Below are positions 17,815 through 26,988 of a stretch of DNA of 64,000 nt, piece after piece. The notes under the pieces are model-generated. The model was not told the DNA's origin. It saw only the letters and a list, made by a program, of their open reading frames with translations, and did no database searches. Location: positions 1,133,125-1,197,124 of the forward strand of contig NZ_JAAZQL010000001.1 in NCBI RefSeq assembly GCF_012275515.1. Reading direction: 5' to 3'. This DNA is from Novosphingobium sp. SG707. Its GTDB lineage: Bacteria; Pseudomonadota; Alphaproteobacteria; Sphingomonadales; Sphingomonadaceae. Made by a program: the position numbers and the translations under genes. Positions within the stretch are counted from its first letter, which is position 1. Every line of letters starts with the position of its first letter.

Positions 17815-18228
17815 TCAGATCCACTCAAAAAATTCGACGCAATAACCGCCCGGATCGCGCACCTTGAATTCCAGCGTGCGCCCGTCGACTCCGGTCTGCA
17901 GCCCTTCGCCCGCGCCCGCCACGCCCATGCGGAACAGGCGCGCGTGCCAGCCTTCCAGATCCTCGGTTTCCAGCGAGAGGATCACGCCCTTGTTCGCCTC
18001 GCGCACCGGCATCTGGCTGCCATGGCCCGCGCCCACCAGCGCGACGCAGGACGATCCGCCCAGGCGAAAAATCTCCAGCCCCGGCGCCGACAGCATCCGC
18101 GTCAGGCCCAGCACATTGGCATACCAATCCGCCGCCGCACCCAGATCATCATAATAAAAGATCGTATAGGCCCCGCCGATATGGGGATGCGGCTCGCGAG
18201 AATCGGTTGCGCTGTCAGCCATCGTCAA
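17815..18228 (-). CDS. VOC-superfamily (glyoxalase/bleomycin-resistance) protein
   Basis: Single-domain VOC protein of 137 aa with the paired beta-alpha-beta-beta-beta pattern. The first half holds YTIFYYDDLGAAADWYANVLGL (about residues 21-42) and the second ends in the typical RDPGGYCVEFFEW (about 124-136). Its start overlaps the stop of the MarR gene, so the two are co-transcribed. Metal ligands are not certain from sequence, and the reaction is unknown. Confidence 0.82.
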   Translation of the reverse strand: MTMADSATDSREPHPHIGGAYTIFYYDDLGAAADWYANVLGLTRMLSAPGLEIFRLGGSSCVALVGAGHGSQMPVREANKGVILSLETEDLEGWHARLFRMGVAGAGEGLQTGVDGRTLEFKVRDPGGYCVEFFEWI

Positions 18229-18692
18229 ACCTCGCTGATATTCGCCTCGATCTGCGACAGGGCGCGGCGCAGCGCGGCAATGTCGGCCTTGCTGACCCCG
18301 TCCAGCGCAATCTTCTGATGCCGCACCGCCGAAACCGCGATCTCGTCAAACAATGCTCGCCCCCGTTCGCTGAGCGACACCAGCGCCACGCGCGAATCCT
18401 CGGGCGAAATCTCGCGTTCGACCATGCCGTCATTGTGCAACTGGCTGATAACGCGGCTGATCGTGGGCTGCTCCATCAAGGTGCGATCGACAATCTGCGA
18501 CATCGACATCTGCCCCTGTGATCGCAAAACCGACAGCACGCGCCATTGCGAGAGGTTGATCCCGCTGGCCTTCAGCCGCCCGCTCAGGCGGATGTTCATC
18601 AGGCTGCTGACGCGATAGATCTGATATGGCAGGAAATCTCCCAGCCATCCATTGCCATCGGCCTGTGTCTCATCGGTCATATCAGGGTTCAT
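18225..18692 (-). CDS. MarR-family transcriptional regulator
   Basis: Winged-helix regulator of 155 aa starting at ATG 18692 after GGGGGAG. The DNA-binding part is INLSQWRVLSVLRSQGQMSMSQIVDRTLMEQPTISRVISQL (about residues 45-85), followed by the wing with REISPEDSRVALVSLSERG. It is translationally coupled to the VOC gene and divergent from the symporter gene across a 137-bp region with AT-rich repeats, so symporter control and autoregulation are likely. Confidence 0.9.
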   Translation of the reverse strand: MNPDMTDETQADGNGWLGDFLPYQIYRVSSLMNIRLSGRLKASGINLSQWRVLSVLRSQGQMSMSQIVDRTLMEQPTISRVISQLHNDGMVEREISPEDSRVALVSLSERGRALFDEIAVSAVRHQKIALDGVSKADIAALRRALSQIEANISEV

Positions 18693-18761
18693 AGATAAGG
18701 CTCCCCCTGGCTCCTTTACGCAATTTGGCGAGGATTTCCATCCGGTGACTCCATATTGCAC

Positions 18762-18798
18762 AATTCATTTCAGAATGTATATGATTATGAATATGAAT
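18762..18798. promoter_or_regulatory. AT-rich repeat region between MarR gene and symporter
   Basis: This stretch holds ATTCAT near 18764 and inverted ATGAAT copies near 18786 and 18792, within GTATATGATTATGAATATGAAT. It sits in the divergent intergenic region and is a candidate MarR operator. The segment TATATGATTATGAAT also matches 12 of 15 bases of the element found at 30164-30179. Confidence 0.35.
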
Positions 18799-18829
18799 GG
18801 CGCCGCCCCCGCAAAGCGCCATGGGGACA

Positions 18830-20203
18830 ATGATGAGCAGCCAAAATAACAAGGACCTGTGGACCTCCAACCTCGGCTTTGTGCTGGCAACGGCGGCGGC
18901 CGCCATCGGGCTGGGCAGCCTCTGGCGCTTTCCCTATGTGGCCGGGGCCAATGGCGGCGGGGCTTTTGTGCTGGTCTATATGCTGTTCATCGCGGCGCTC
19001 TGCGTGCCTTTGATGATCGCCGAAATGAGCCTTGGCAAAGCGGGCATGGGCAGCGTGATCGGATCAGTCCGTCGGCTGGTGGCCGAAGAAAACGCCTCAC
19101 CCTTCTGGCGCGTGGTGGGCTGGCTCAGTCTGGCCGTCCCCTTCTTTGGCCTGAGCTATTACAGCGTGGTGGCTGGCTGGTCGCTCGATTACACGCGCGT
19201 GGCCGTCGCGCAGGGTTTTGCCGGGACCGATGCCGGGGCCTCGCGCCATCTGTTCGAAACGCTGATCGGATCGCCATGGCGACAGGGGGCGATGCAATTC
19301 ACCTTCATCATGGGCACGGCCACGGTGGTGGCTCTCGGCGTTCAGCGCGGGATCGAAATCGTCTCGCGCATCAAGATGGTGGCGATGTTCACCGTGCTGA
19401 TCGGGCTGGTGCTGTATAATGCGATCACGGTGGGTCTGGGGCCTGCGGTCGATTTCCTGATCGCGCCCGATTTCGCGCGCCTGACCCCCGCCAGCCTGCT
19501 GACCGCCATGGGGCAGGCGCTGTTTTCCACCGCCATCGGCGCGGGCGTGCTGATGACCTATGCCGCCTATCTGCCCGCTGGGGTTTCGGTGCCCAAATCG
19601 GCGGGCGTGGTGGCCGGATCGGTGGTGGCGGTGTCGCTGCTGGCGGGGCTGGCGATCTTTCCTATCGTGCTGGCCCACGGCCTGACGCCTGCGGAGGGGC
19701 CGAACCTGATTTTCGTGACGTTGCCGGTGGCCTTTGGCGCAATGCCGGGCGGGCAATTCATCGCCGCGCTGTTCTTTGCGCTCATCACGCTGGGGGCTTT
19801 TACCACGGCGGTGGGCATGCTCGAACCGGTCGCGGCCTATTGGCTGGAGCGCAAGCAATGGCCGCGCCCGCTGGTGGCCTATGGCACGGGTCTGGCGATC
19901 TGGATGGTGGGCCTGCCCTCGCTGCTGTCTTTCAGCACGCTTAAAGATGTCCATCCCCTCGCCTTCATCCCCGGCTTTGGCGGCAAGACTTTCTTCGATG
20001 CGCTCGACCATGGGATCAGCGAGTTTCTCCTGCCGATCAACGCGCTGCTGATCGCGCTCTTTGCCGGATACGCGCTGCGCCGCCGCCTCAGCGCGTCCGA
20101 AACCACCCTCCCCCCGGCGCTGCACAAAGTGTGGCGGCTGTTCACCGCGGTCATCGTGCCGCTGTCCATTCTGGTGCTGATGATCTCGCAGCTCAGCCGC
20201 TGA
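18830..20203 (+). CDS. Sodium-dependent neurotransmitter:sodium symporter family transporter
   Basis: SNF/NSS (LeuT-fold) inner-membrane symporter of about 457 aa with 11-12 hydrophobic helices. The TM1 signature AIGLGSLWRFPYVAGANGGGAF (about residues 24-45) carries the unwound substrate- and sodium-binding region. Bacterial members take up amino acids such as tryptophan, tyrosine or leucine. ATG 18830 or 18833 is chosen from GGGG just upstream. It is followed at 26 bp by a class V aminotransferase and then an exported M20 peptidase, which suggests uptake and use of an amino acid or a peptide-derived amine. Confidence 0.9.
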   Translation: MMSSQNNKDLWTSNLGFVLATAAAAIGLGSLWRFPYVAGANGGGAFVLVYMLFIAALCVPLMIAEMSLGKAGMGSVIGSVRRLVAEENASPFWRVVGWLSLAVPFFGLSYYSVVAGWSLDYTRVAVAQGFAGTDAGASRHLFETLIGSPWRQGAMQFTFIMGTATVVALGVQRGIEIVSRIKMVAMFTVLIGLVLYNAITVGLGPAVDFLIAPDFARLTPASLLTAMGQALFSTAIGAGVLMTYAAYLPAGVSVPKSAGVVAGSVVAVSLLAGLAIFPIVLAHGLTPAEGPNLIFVTLPVAFGAMPGGQFIAALFFALITLGAFTTAVGMLEPVAAYWLERKQWPRPLVAYGTGLAIWMVGLPSLLSFSTLKDVHPLAFIPGFGGKTFFDALDHGISEFLLPINALLIALFAGYALRRRLSASETTLPPALHKVWRLFTAVIVPLSILVLMISQLSR

Positions 20204-20229
20204 TCCGCCCTTTATTCGGAGACTATCGC

Positions 20230-21387
20230 GTGACCCCTTCCTTTGATCTTGACGCCCTGCGCAGCCAGTTCCCCTCGCTGCCGCGCCTCGCCTATTTCAA
20301 TTCCGGCTCTTATAGCCTGCTGGCGCGCGGGGTGCGGGCGGCTTTCGATTCCTATCTCGACCGGCGCGAAGAGGTCGGCGCCGACTGGGGCGGATGGGTG
20401 ATGGCCAATGAAGGATTGCGCGAGGCCATGGCCGCAATGCTGGGCGTGGCGGGCGATGAGGTGGCGATCACGGCCTCGGCCTCGGCGGGGATCAATGCGG
20501 TGGCCTCCTCGCTCGATTATACGGCGCGGCCCAAGATCGTGGTGACCAATTTCGATTTTCCCACCAGCGCCCAGATCTGGCACGCGCAGGCCAAAGCGGG
20601 CGCGCAGGTCGTCCATGTCGCCGAAGCGGAAGACGGCCTGATCCCGCTCGACGCGCTGTTGAGCGCGATTGACGAGCAGACCGCTATCGTGGCGCTCTCA
20701 CATGTCTGCTATCGCCATGGCGGGCGCATTCCCGACGCGGATATTCGCGCCGTGGTGGCGCGCGCGCATGAATTGGGCGCGCTGGTCATCCTCGATGGCT
20801 ATCAGATCATCGGCACGCAACAGATCCGCCCCGCCGATCTCGGCGTCGATTTCTATGTCGGCGGCTTCCTCAAATATCTGCTGGGCACGGCAGGCGCAGG
20901 CTTTCTCTATGCCAGCGCCAGTTCCACCGCCCATCTGACCCCGCGCACCAGCGGTTGGTTCGCGCAGGCAGACATCAACGCGATGGACATTTTCGCCAAC
21001 ACCCCCAGCCCCACCGCCCGCCGCTTCGAAGCAGGCACGCCCCCTGTCCCCAGCGCGATTGCCTGCGCGGCGGGGCTGAAGGTTCTGGGCGAGGTCGGCT
21101 TGCCCGCCGTGGGCGACTGGATCGGGCAATTGACCGCGCTCGCCATCACCCGTCTGGCGCAGGAGGGCATCGCCACGAACTCGCCCACCGATCCGGCGCG
21201 ACGCGGGCCTTTGCTGACCGTGGTGGCGCAAGATGACAATGCTCTGGTGGCCGCTCTGGCCGAGCGGGATGTCATCACCTCATGCCGCGATGGGCGGCTG
21301 CGCGCGGGGTTCCATTTCTACAATACGCTTGCCGATGTGGATCGCTTTGTGGATGCTCTGCTGGCCAACCGCGCCCTGTTGGCTTGA
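20230..21387 (+). CDS. Class V aminotransferase-fold PLP enzyme
   Basis: PLP protein of 385 aa related to cysteine desulfurase, isopenicillin N epimerase and kynureninase types. It starts at GTG 20230 with GGAG 8 bases upstream. Features are NSGSYSLLARGV near residue 22, the PLP-aspartate region LVILDGYQIIG (about residues 182-192) and the Schiff-base lysine in GGFLKYLLGTAGAGFLY (about residue 215). The exact reaction cannot be read from sequence. Position after the amino acid symporter and before an M20 peptidase suggests amine or amino acid catabolism. Confidence 0.82.
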   Translation: MTPSFDLDALRSQFPSLPRLAYFNSGSYSLLARGVRAAFDSYLDRREEVGADWGGWVMANEGLREAMAAMLGVAGDEVAITASASAGINAVASSLDYTARPKIVVTNFDFPTSAQIWHAQAKAGAQVVHVAEAEDGLIPLDALLSAIDEQTAIVALSHVCYRHGGRIPDADIRAVVARAHELGALVILDGYQIIGTQQIRPADLGVDFYVGGFLKYLLGTAGAGFLYASASSTAHLTPRTSGWFAQADINAMDIFANTPSPTARRFEAGTPPVPSAIACAAGLKVLGEVGLPAVGDWIGQLTALAITRLAQEGIATNSPTDPARRGPLLTVVAQDDNALVAALAERDVITSCRDGRLRAGFHFYNTLADVDRFVDALLANRALLA

Positions 21388-21413
21388 AGGCTGGCTTGAG
21401 GAAATTGCTGGAA

Positions 21414-22937
21414 ATGATCAAATTTCATCGCTCGCTTCTTGCCATCCCACTGACCCTGATGGCGGGCGGCGCCTTGGCCGGGCCGATCACGCCCGCCGAA
21501 ACCAAGGCCACCGCCGCCACGCTTGGCGAATTGGTGGAATTTCTGCGCCTGCCCAATGTCACGCCCAAATCCAGCGCCGATATTCGCGCCAATGCCGCGT
21601 GGCTGGAGGCCAAATTGAAGGCCCATGGCTGGAAGGCGCGGCAATTGCCCGATGGCGAAACGCCGATGGTGTGGGGCGAATGGGCAGGCGCCGGACCAAA
21701 GGCGCCCACGGTGCTGTTCTATGCCCATATGGACGGGCAGCCGGTCAATCCCAAGGAGTGGAAACAGGCCGATCCCTTTACGCCCGTTTTGCGCGCCTGC
21801 GCCAATATGGACACTTGCGCCACGCTGCCGCTCGACCAACTGAGCGCGCAGGCCGGACCGCAATCGGACGCGCGCCTGTTTGCCCGCTCCGCCGCCGATG
21901 ACAAGGCGCCGATCATGATGCTGATCGCGGCGGTGGACGCAATGAAGGCGTCGGGCCGCAAGCCTGCCGTCAACATCCGTTTCATCGCGGATTCGCATGA
22001 GGAAGGCGGCCCGCCCACTCTGGCCAAGGTGGTGGCCGACAATCGCGCCGATCTGGCAGGCGATGTCGTGGTGATGCTGGACGGGCCGATGCATGCCAGC
22101 AACAAGCCCACGGTGGTCTTTGGCCATCGCGGCGGCGGCGGCTTGACCATCAAGGTCTATGGCCCGTCCGAGGCGATGCATTCGGGCCATTACGGCAATG
22201 TCGTGCCCAATCCGGCGCAGAACCTGACCCGCCTGATCGCCAGTTTCAAGGATGCCGACGGCAAGGTGACGCTGCCGGGATATTACGATGGCATCGACCC
22301 AGCGTTTAAGGCGGCGGTCAAAGCCTATCCGGTCGAGGATGATGAAGCGGGCCTGTTGAAGCGCGCGGGCGTGGCCAAGGCGGAAGGCTTTGTGCCCAAT
22401 TACCGCGAGGCGATGGCGGTGCCCACACTCAATGTCGTGGGCCTGTTTGCGGGTTCGGGCGGCGTGCTAGACCGCTCGATCATCCCGGCAGACGCCAGCG
22501 CCGCGCTCGATCTGCGCACGGTGCCCGGCGTCAGCTTTGACCATGAATTCGCCCTCATCCGCTCGCAAGCCGAGGCCATGGGCTTTCACCTGATCGACGG
22601 CGCGCCAACGCCTGAGGATCGCGCCCGCTATCCCCTGCTGGCGACGATCAAGGGCGGCAGTTTTTCCAAAGCCCTGTTCACCGATCCGGCACAGCCGATG
22701 GGGCGCTGGCTGATCGGGGGGTTGAAGGACAGTTTCGGCGGCGATCCGGTGGTGATCCCGCTGATGGGCGGTGGCGTGCCGACCGAGCCTCTGGTGCGCG
22801 AATTGAAGGCCCCGGTGGTGATCCTGCCGCTGGTCAATCTGGACGACAACCAACATGCGGCCAACGAAAACCTGCGGCTGGGCAATTATGCGCAAGGCGT
22901 TCACAGCCTCGTTTCGCTGATTTCGCGCAAGCCGTAA
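21414..22937 (+). CDS. Exported M20-family metallopeptidase
   Basis: Zinc peptidase of 507 aa with a signal peptide (MIKFHRSLLAIPLTLMAGGALA). Metal and catalytic residues of the M20 family are visible in LFYAHMDGQP (His and Asp, about residues 105-110), SAADDKAPI (about 160-168), SHEEGGPP (Glu pair, about 198) and the dimerisation segment AMHSGHYGN (about 256). Family members hydrolyse dipeptides (carnosinase-like), N-acyl amino acids or carbamoyl compounds. It acts in the periplasm and is followed by a strong terminator. Supplying the symporter with its substrate is a reasonable inference. Confidence 0.86.
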   Translation: MIKFHRSLLAIPLTLMAGGALAGPITPAETKATAATLGELVEFLRLPNVTPKSSADIRANAAWLEAKLKAHGWKARQLPDGETPMVWGEWAGAGPKAPTVLFYAHMDGQPVNPKEWKQADPFTPVLRACANMDTCATLPLDQLSAQAGPQSDARLFARSAADDKAPIMMLIAAVDAMKASGRKPAVNIRFIADSHEEGGPPTLAKVVADNRADLAGDVVVMLDGPMHASNKPTVVFGHRGGGGLTIKVYGPSEAMHSGHYGNVVPNPAQNLTRLIASFKDADGKVTLPGYYDGIDPAFKAAVKAYPVEDDEAGLLKRAGVAKAEGFVPNYREAMAVPTLNVVGLFAGSGGVLDRSIIPADASAALDLRTVPGVSFDHEFALIRSQAEAMGFHLIDGAPTPEDRARYPLLATIKGGSFSKALFTDPAQPMGRWLIGGLKDSFGGDPVVIPLMGGGVPTEPLVRELKAPVVILPLVNLDDNQHAANENLRLGNYAQGVHSLVSLISRKP

Positions 22938-22952
22938 TCGCGCCGGAGCGAC

Positions 22953-22991
22953 AAAAAGGGCGAGCGGGATATGTCCCTCTCACCCTTTTTT
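22953..22991. terminator. Bidirectional rho-independent terminator
   Basis: AAAAAGGG-c-GAG-c-GGGA, loop TATG, TCCC-t-CTC-a-CCCTTTTTT: a long hairpin with two mismatches and A/T tracts on both sides. It lies between the convergent M20 peptidase and TonB receptor genes, so it can end both transcripts. Confidence 0.85.
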
Positions 22992-23049
22992 GTTGCCTGC
23001 CTTTCACGGCCGGAAAGGAAGGAGGCGAAACGCCCCCTTCCCCTTATCC

Positions 23050-25437
23050 TTACCAGCGATAGGTGAAATTGGCGCCAATGGTGCGCGGCGCCAGCGTCGA
23101 GGTCATCAGGAAGATATTGGCCGCACCCGACTGCGAGCTCTTGTACAGCGTAGGATAGGCATTGGTCAGGTTCTTGGCAAAGACCGAGAAGGTCCATGCG
23201 TCCTTCGCCACACCCGCGCGCAGATTGACCAGTTCATAGGCATCGCCCTGAAAATTGATGGCATTATACAGGGTCGAACCCAGCGCCGGGGTGCGCGTAT
23301 ATTGGCCCGCATACTGATAATCGACACGCAGCGAGCCGTTGAGCCCATACCACGGCAGCGGATGGTTGAGATCGAGCGCCACATCCGCCGTCCAGTCCGG
23401 CACGAAGGACAAAGCGCTGCCCTTGGTGGCCAGAACCGGGGCGACGCCCGTGCCGGCATTGGCGGTGCCGGTGACGTTCTGGTCCAGCGTGGCCTTGGTA
23501 TAGCCGACATTGCCGCTGATCGTGGCCCATGTGGTCGGGCGCGCGGAAACCGACAGGTCAAAGCCCTTGCTGGTCGCGTCCCCGAAATTGCCGACATAGC
23601 TGAACGAGCAGTTCGAAAGCGACAGGTTCTGCTGAACATTGTGCCACTTAAGATAGAAGCCGCTGCCCGAAACCGACAGTTTGCCGCCCATGAAGCGGCC
23701 CTTCATGCCGCCTTCAAAGCTCCACACGCTGTCATCGCCATAGGTCTGCGGGATCGAGCCGTTCTGGGCAATATCGGCGGCGCAGCGCGCGGCCGGGATC
23801 GGACGGTTGGCCCCGCCCGCGCGGTTGCCCTTGGCTGCGGTCGCATAGAGCAGCAGGTTGGGATTGGTCTGCCACGAGATGTTGAACTTGGGATTGATCG
23901 GCGTCGATTTGGTCGAGGTCAGCGGCAGGATCTGCACCCCGCCCTGGAAATAGCCGTTGCCGATATATTGGAACGAATAGCTTTGCCGGGCCACGCGAAC
24001 GCCCGCATTGATCTTCAGCTTGCTCGTCACGTTCCATGTCGCATCGGCAAAGGCCGAGGCCTGACGGTCGATTTCCACCTGATACTTGCTGGCCAGAATG
24101 CCGCCCGCCGAATAGGGGCCGCTGTTCACATTGTAATTGAACGCATTGCCCGGCACCAAGGCGCCGCCCTGCAGGAAATAGACCGCCGCGGGATAGGACG
24201 CATTGGCATCGCCCCATTCGACCTGAAGCAGCGATTGCTTCGAGGTGGAAAGGAACACGCCCACCGTGCCATAGATCGGCGCGGTCTGGTCATTGGTGGT
24301 CAGGCGGATTTCCTGTGTGAACAGGGTCTGCTTGGTGGCGGTCGATTGGGGCGAGCCGAAATTGGGATTGGCCGCCATGAAGGCCGCCGTCTTGCTGGCG
24401 CCAAAGATATTGTAAGCGGCCACCTGCGTGTAATCATCCACGCGCGACAGATCGCGCCAGTTGCCCGAGGTGATCGACGTCAGCGTGGCCCCGCCGAAAT
24501 TGTAGGCCATCTTCAGGCTGCCGATCTTGATCTCGTCCGTATAGGGCGTGCCGATCTGTTCAAAGCTCTGGTACTTGCCCGAGGTGGGCCAGACGCCCGA
24601 CCAGATCAACCCGTTGTCATTGCCGTGGAGGCGCTGATAATTGAAGAAGGGCGTGATGGTCAGCTTGTCATTGGGCGCATAGGTCAGCGCCACACGCAGC
24701 GAGGTATTGTCGGTGCTGTTGATGTTGCTGTTCAAAACCTTGCCGGTCTGGGTGCGCGACATCTGGTCGACGAAACCGCCGTCGCGGCGATTATCGACCG
24801 AAACCCGGATGCCCAATTTGTCGGCGATCAGCGGGCCGCCCATCGCAACGCCGGTCTCATAGCCGATGCCGCCATTGGCGTTGAAGTTGACCTCGCCAAC
24901 CGCCTTGCCGCTCCATTGGCTAAGGCTGGGCGCGGTGGTGATGAAACGGACCGTGCCGCCTTCCGAGCTGGCGCCGTAAAGCGTGCCCTGCGGGCCGCGC
25001 AGCACTTCGACGCGTTCAAGGTCGAACAGGCTGGGGCTGACCGGCTGGGTCCAGTTGTTGGCGCGGCTTTGGGTGGGCACGTCGTCAATATAGATGCCGA
25101 CCGTGGCCGCGCCTTGCGTGGTGGAAACGCCGCGGATCGAGATATTATTGCCGCCGCCGATCGTCGCGCCGGGGCTGACGTGGAAGCCGGGGGTCGCTTT
25201 CGACAGTTCCGACACGTCGGTGATGCCGGTCTTTTCCAGATCCTTGCCGCTGAAGGCCGCGATGCTGATGGGAACCTTGGAGAGCGATTCATTGCGGCGC
25301 TGGGCGCTGACCACGATTTCGCCGGGGGCCGAGGCAGCCTCAGCGCTTTGCGCATGGGCGCTCATCGGGGCAAGCGCCAGAAGGCTGGCGGAGGTGCAGA
25401 GCAGAGCGGTCAGACGCGAGAAAGTGGCAGGTCTCAT
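23050..25437 (-). CDS. TonB-dependent outer-membrane receptor
   Basis: Receptor of 795 aa. The start is ATG 25437 (MRPATFSRL) after a GGGGGG ribosome site, with a signal peptide ending ...AHAQ. The plug domain shows IVVSAQRRNESLSKVPISIAAFSG (about residues 41-64) and LERVEVLRGPQGTLYGASSEGG (about 137-158). A 22-strand barrel follows and ends with the C-terminal aromatic ANFTYRW. It takes up a bulky or scarce nutrient across the outer membrane. The neighbouring exported amidohydrolases and PrnB-like enzyme suggest a catabolic substrate rather than iron. Confidence 0.93.
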   Translation of the reverse strand: MRPATFSRLTALLCTSASLLALAPMSAHAQSAEAASAPGEIVVSAQRRNESLSKVPISIAAFSGKDLEKTGITDVSELSKATPGFHVSPGATIGGGNNISIRGVSTTQGAATVGIYIDDVPTQSRANNWTQPVSPSLFDLERVEVLRGPQGTLYGASSEGGTVRFITTAPSLSQWSGKAVGEVNFNANGGIGYETGVAMGGPLIADKLGIRVSVDNRRDGGFVDQMSRTQTGKVLNSNINSTDNTSLRVALTYAPNDKLTITPFFNYQRLHGNDNGLIWSGVWPTSGKYQSFEQIGTPYTDEIKIGSLKMAYNFGGATLTSITSGNWRDLSRVDDYTQVAAYNIFGASKTAAFMAANPNFGSPQSTATKQTLFTQEIRLTTNDQTAPIYGTVGVFLSTSKQSLLQVEWGDANASYPAAVYFLQGGALVPGNAFNYNVNSGPYSAGGILASKYQVEIDRQASAFADATWNVTSKLKINAGVRVARQSYSFQYIGNGYFQGGVQILPLTSTKSTPINPKFNISWQTNPNLLLYATAAKGNRAGGANRPIPAARCAADIAQNGSIPQTYGDDSVWSFEGGMKGRFMGGKLSVSGSGFYLKWHNVQQNLSLSNCSFSYVGNFGDATSKGFDLSVSARPTTWATISGNVGYTKATLDQNVTGTANAGTGVAPVLATKGSALSFVPDWTADVALDLNHPLPWYGLNGSLRVDYQYAGQYTRTPALGSTLYNAINFQGDAYELVNLRAGVAKDAWTFSVFAKNLTNAYPTLYKSSQSGAANIFLMTSTLAPRTIGANFTYRW

Positions 25438-25868
25438 GTTCCCCCCTTGATGGGTTATGGATTGGTCTGGCCCGGCCCTTTTGGCTGATGGTTTGTGCTG
25501 TTGGTCGGCCAATCGGGGTCTTGCCGGGATGTGACGTCATCATTGAATGCAAAATCATATGAAATCAACTGGCGCATGACGCAGCATTTTACCAGCTTGG
25601 CAAATTGCCCGGTTTTGCAGGATTGGCGGGGCCGACAAAGGCGCGCAATTCCGCCATTTAACTTGCATATGACACTATTTTGCATCGCCTACGCAATTTT
25701 GCCCCTTGCCATGATTTTGGCGGTTTCGCTGCGCCGCAGCATCGAAAAATGGCGGAAAGCCGGGGGTACTAGCGATTCGGACTTGCCGCAAATTGCATCA
25801 GGATATATATCCGTTTTCATGTTTTAGGCGGAACAACCCCCGACCCGCATCAATCAAGGAAGTCTGCT
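25438..25868. promoter_or_regulatory. 431-bp divergent control region, TonB receptor / CDGSH-cupin
   Basis: No convincing gene lies here. The region is unusually AT-rich for this genome and holds several repeats: ATGCAAAATCATATGA at 25547-25562 (also found, inverted, at 30164-30179), a split variant TTGCATATGA-cact-ATTTTGCAT at 25664-25685, and a 12-bp palindrome GGATATATATCC at 25801-25812. These are candidate operators for the divergent promoters. Confidence 0.6.
25547..25562 (-). repeat. Shared 16-bp element, copy 1
   Basis: ATGCAAAATCATATGA here is the exact reverse complement of the element at 30164-30179. It contains the palindromic core ATCATATGA. It lies about 110 bp upstream of the TonB receptor start, in the divergent control region. 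Confidence 0.65.
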
Positions 25869-26933
25869 GTGACCGAGTGCAAAGCCGCTGACACCTGCCC
25901 CGCCCGCAAGGCCCATATCGCCAGTCGCAAGCCCTATTACCGCGAATTGCGCGCCGGGCAGAAGATCAAATGGTGCGCCTGCGGCCTCTCCAAGCGCCAG
26001 CCTTTCTGCGACAGCGTTTCGCACGAGGGCACCGGGTTTGAGCCCATCGAATATGTGGCCAAGGAAGCCGAGGAAGTGCTGCTGTGCGGATGCAAGCAGA
26101 CCAGGACCGGCCCGTTCTGCGATGGCGAGCATTCGAACCTGCCCGGCGGATATAAGGACGAGGAAGAGCCGCAGAACACCACGCTGGTTGAGGCTGATGC
26201 GGATGGTTTCGCCCGCCTCAACACGCCCTGCTATTTGGTTTCGCCGCCTGCGATGGGCGATGTTTATGCGCTGGCCCGGCTGGTCGCGCCCGACACCGGG
26301 GCGCAATATCAGTCGCAATTCTATCTGACGCTGCCCTCCGGTTCCTCGCCGGTGCTCGCCTCGGATGTGGGCGATGTGGTGCTGTGGGTGCGGCATGGCG
26401 CGGGCGTGGTCGAAATCGAGGGGCGCAGCTTTCCCCTCGATGGCCCCTGCGGCGTCTATATCCGCCGCGGCGAGGGCTTCCGTCTGACCGCCTCCAGCCC
26501 ACTGGCCGTCTATGTCTCGGAATGCCCCGGCGGCAACAGCCTGTCCGAGCGGGCGGCCATGGGCGACGCCTTTGACGAAACCTGTCCCGAACGCATCGCG
26601 CTGATCGACGAAGCCGCGCGGCAGGCCATGGGCCCGCGCTATTTCCAGGTGCTGCTCGACGATCGCCACGGATTGCGCAACACCGCGCAATTCATCGGCC
26701 ATATCCCGCGCTCCAAGGCCGAAATGCACCGCCACCTTTACGAGGAGGCGCTTATCATCATCTCGGGCACCGGGGTCATCTGGAATGATGATTTCCGCGC
26801 CCCGGTCAAGGGCGGCGATGTCATCTTCTTCCCGCGCAAGATCCGTCATTCGCTGCAATGCACATGCGATGAAGGGCTCGACGTGCTGGGCCTGATCCAT
26901 CCCGGCACCAATCCGGGCATCAATTACGAATAA
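25869..26933 (+). CDS. Tandem CDGSH iron-sulfur domain fused to double cupin
   Basis: A 354-aa protein starting at GTG 25869 with AAGGA 8 bases upstream. Two CDGSH-type [2Fe-2S] motifs lie at residues 36-52 (Cys36, Cys38, Cys47, His52) and 73-88 (Cys73, Cys75, Cys84, His88). The second is canonical (CDGEH), while the first reads CDSVSH with one extra residue before the histidine. Residues about 110-354 hold two cupin barrels; only the second has an HxH...E set (MHRHLYEEA) and a later RHSLQC histidine, so it probably binds a metal. A redox or dioxygenase role is possible but unproven. It is divergent from the TonB receptor and convergent with the PrnB-like gene. Confidence 0.8.
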   Translation: MTECKAADTCPARKAHIASRKPYYRELRAGQKIKWCACGLSKRQPFCDSVSHEGTGFEPIEYVAKEAEEVLLCGCKQTRTGPFCDGEHSNLPGGYKDEEEPQNTTLVEADADGFARLNTPCYLVSPPAMGDVYALARLVAPDTGAQYQSQFYLTLPSGSSPVLASDVGDVVLWVRHGAGVVEIEGRSFPLDGPCGVYIRRGEGFRLTASSPLAVYVSECPGGNSLSERAAMGDAFDETCPERIALIDEAARQAMGPRYFQVLLDDRHGLRNTAQFIGHIPRSKAEMHRHLYEEALIIISGTGVIWNDDFRAPVKGGDVIFFPRKIRHSLQCTCDEGLDVLGLIHPGTNPGINYE

Positions 26934-26960
26934 CCCGCAAAGGGCGTTCGCAGGAGGAGC

Positions 26961-26984
26961 AAGGGGAGCCTCACCGCTCCCCTT
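26961..26984. terminator. Stem-loop between convergent genes
   Basis: Perfect 9-bp arms AAGGGGAGC and GCTCCCCTT with a 6-base loop are placed between the CDGSH-cupin gene and the PrnB-like gene stops. The pyrimidine-rich tail CTCTTT follows on the plus strand. Confidence 0.65.
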
Positions 26985-26988
26985 CTCT

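Noticed and set aside
22990..25488. Open frame of 832 codons opposite the TonB receptor
   Set aside because: Its translation is Arg/Gly/Ala-rich low-complexity sequence typical of the reverse of a GC-rich gene, while the other strand encodes a complete receptor with signal peptide and plug motifs.
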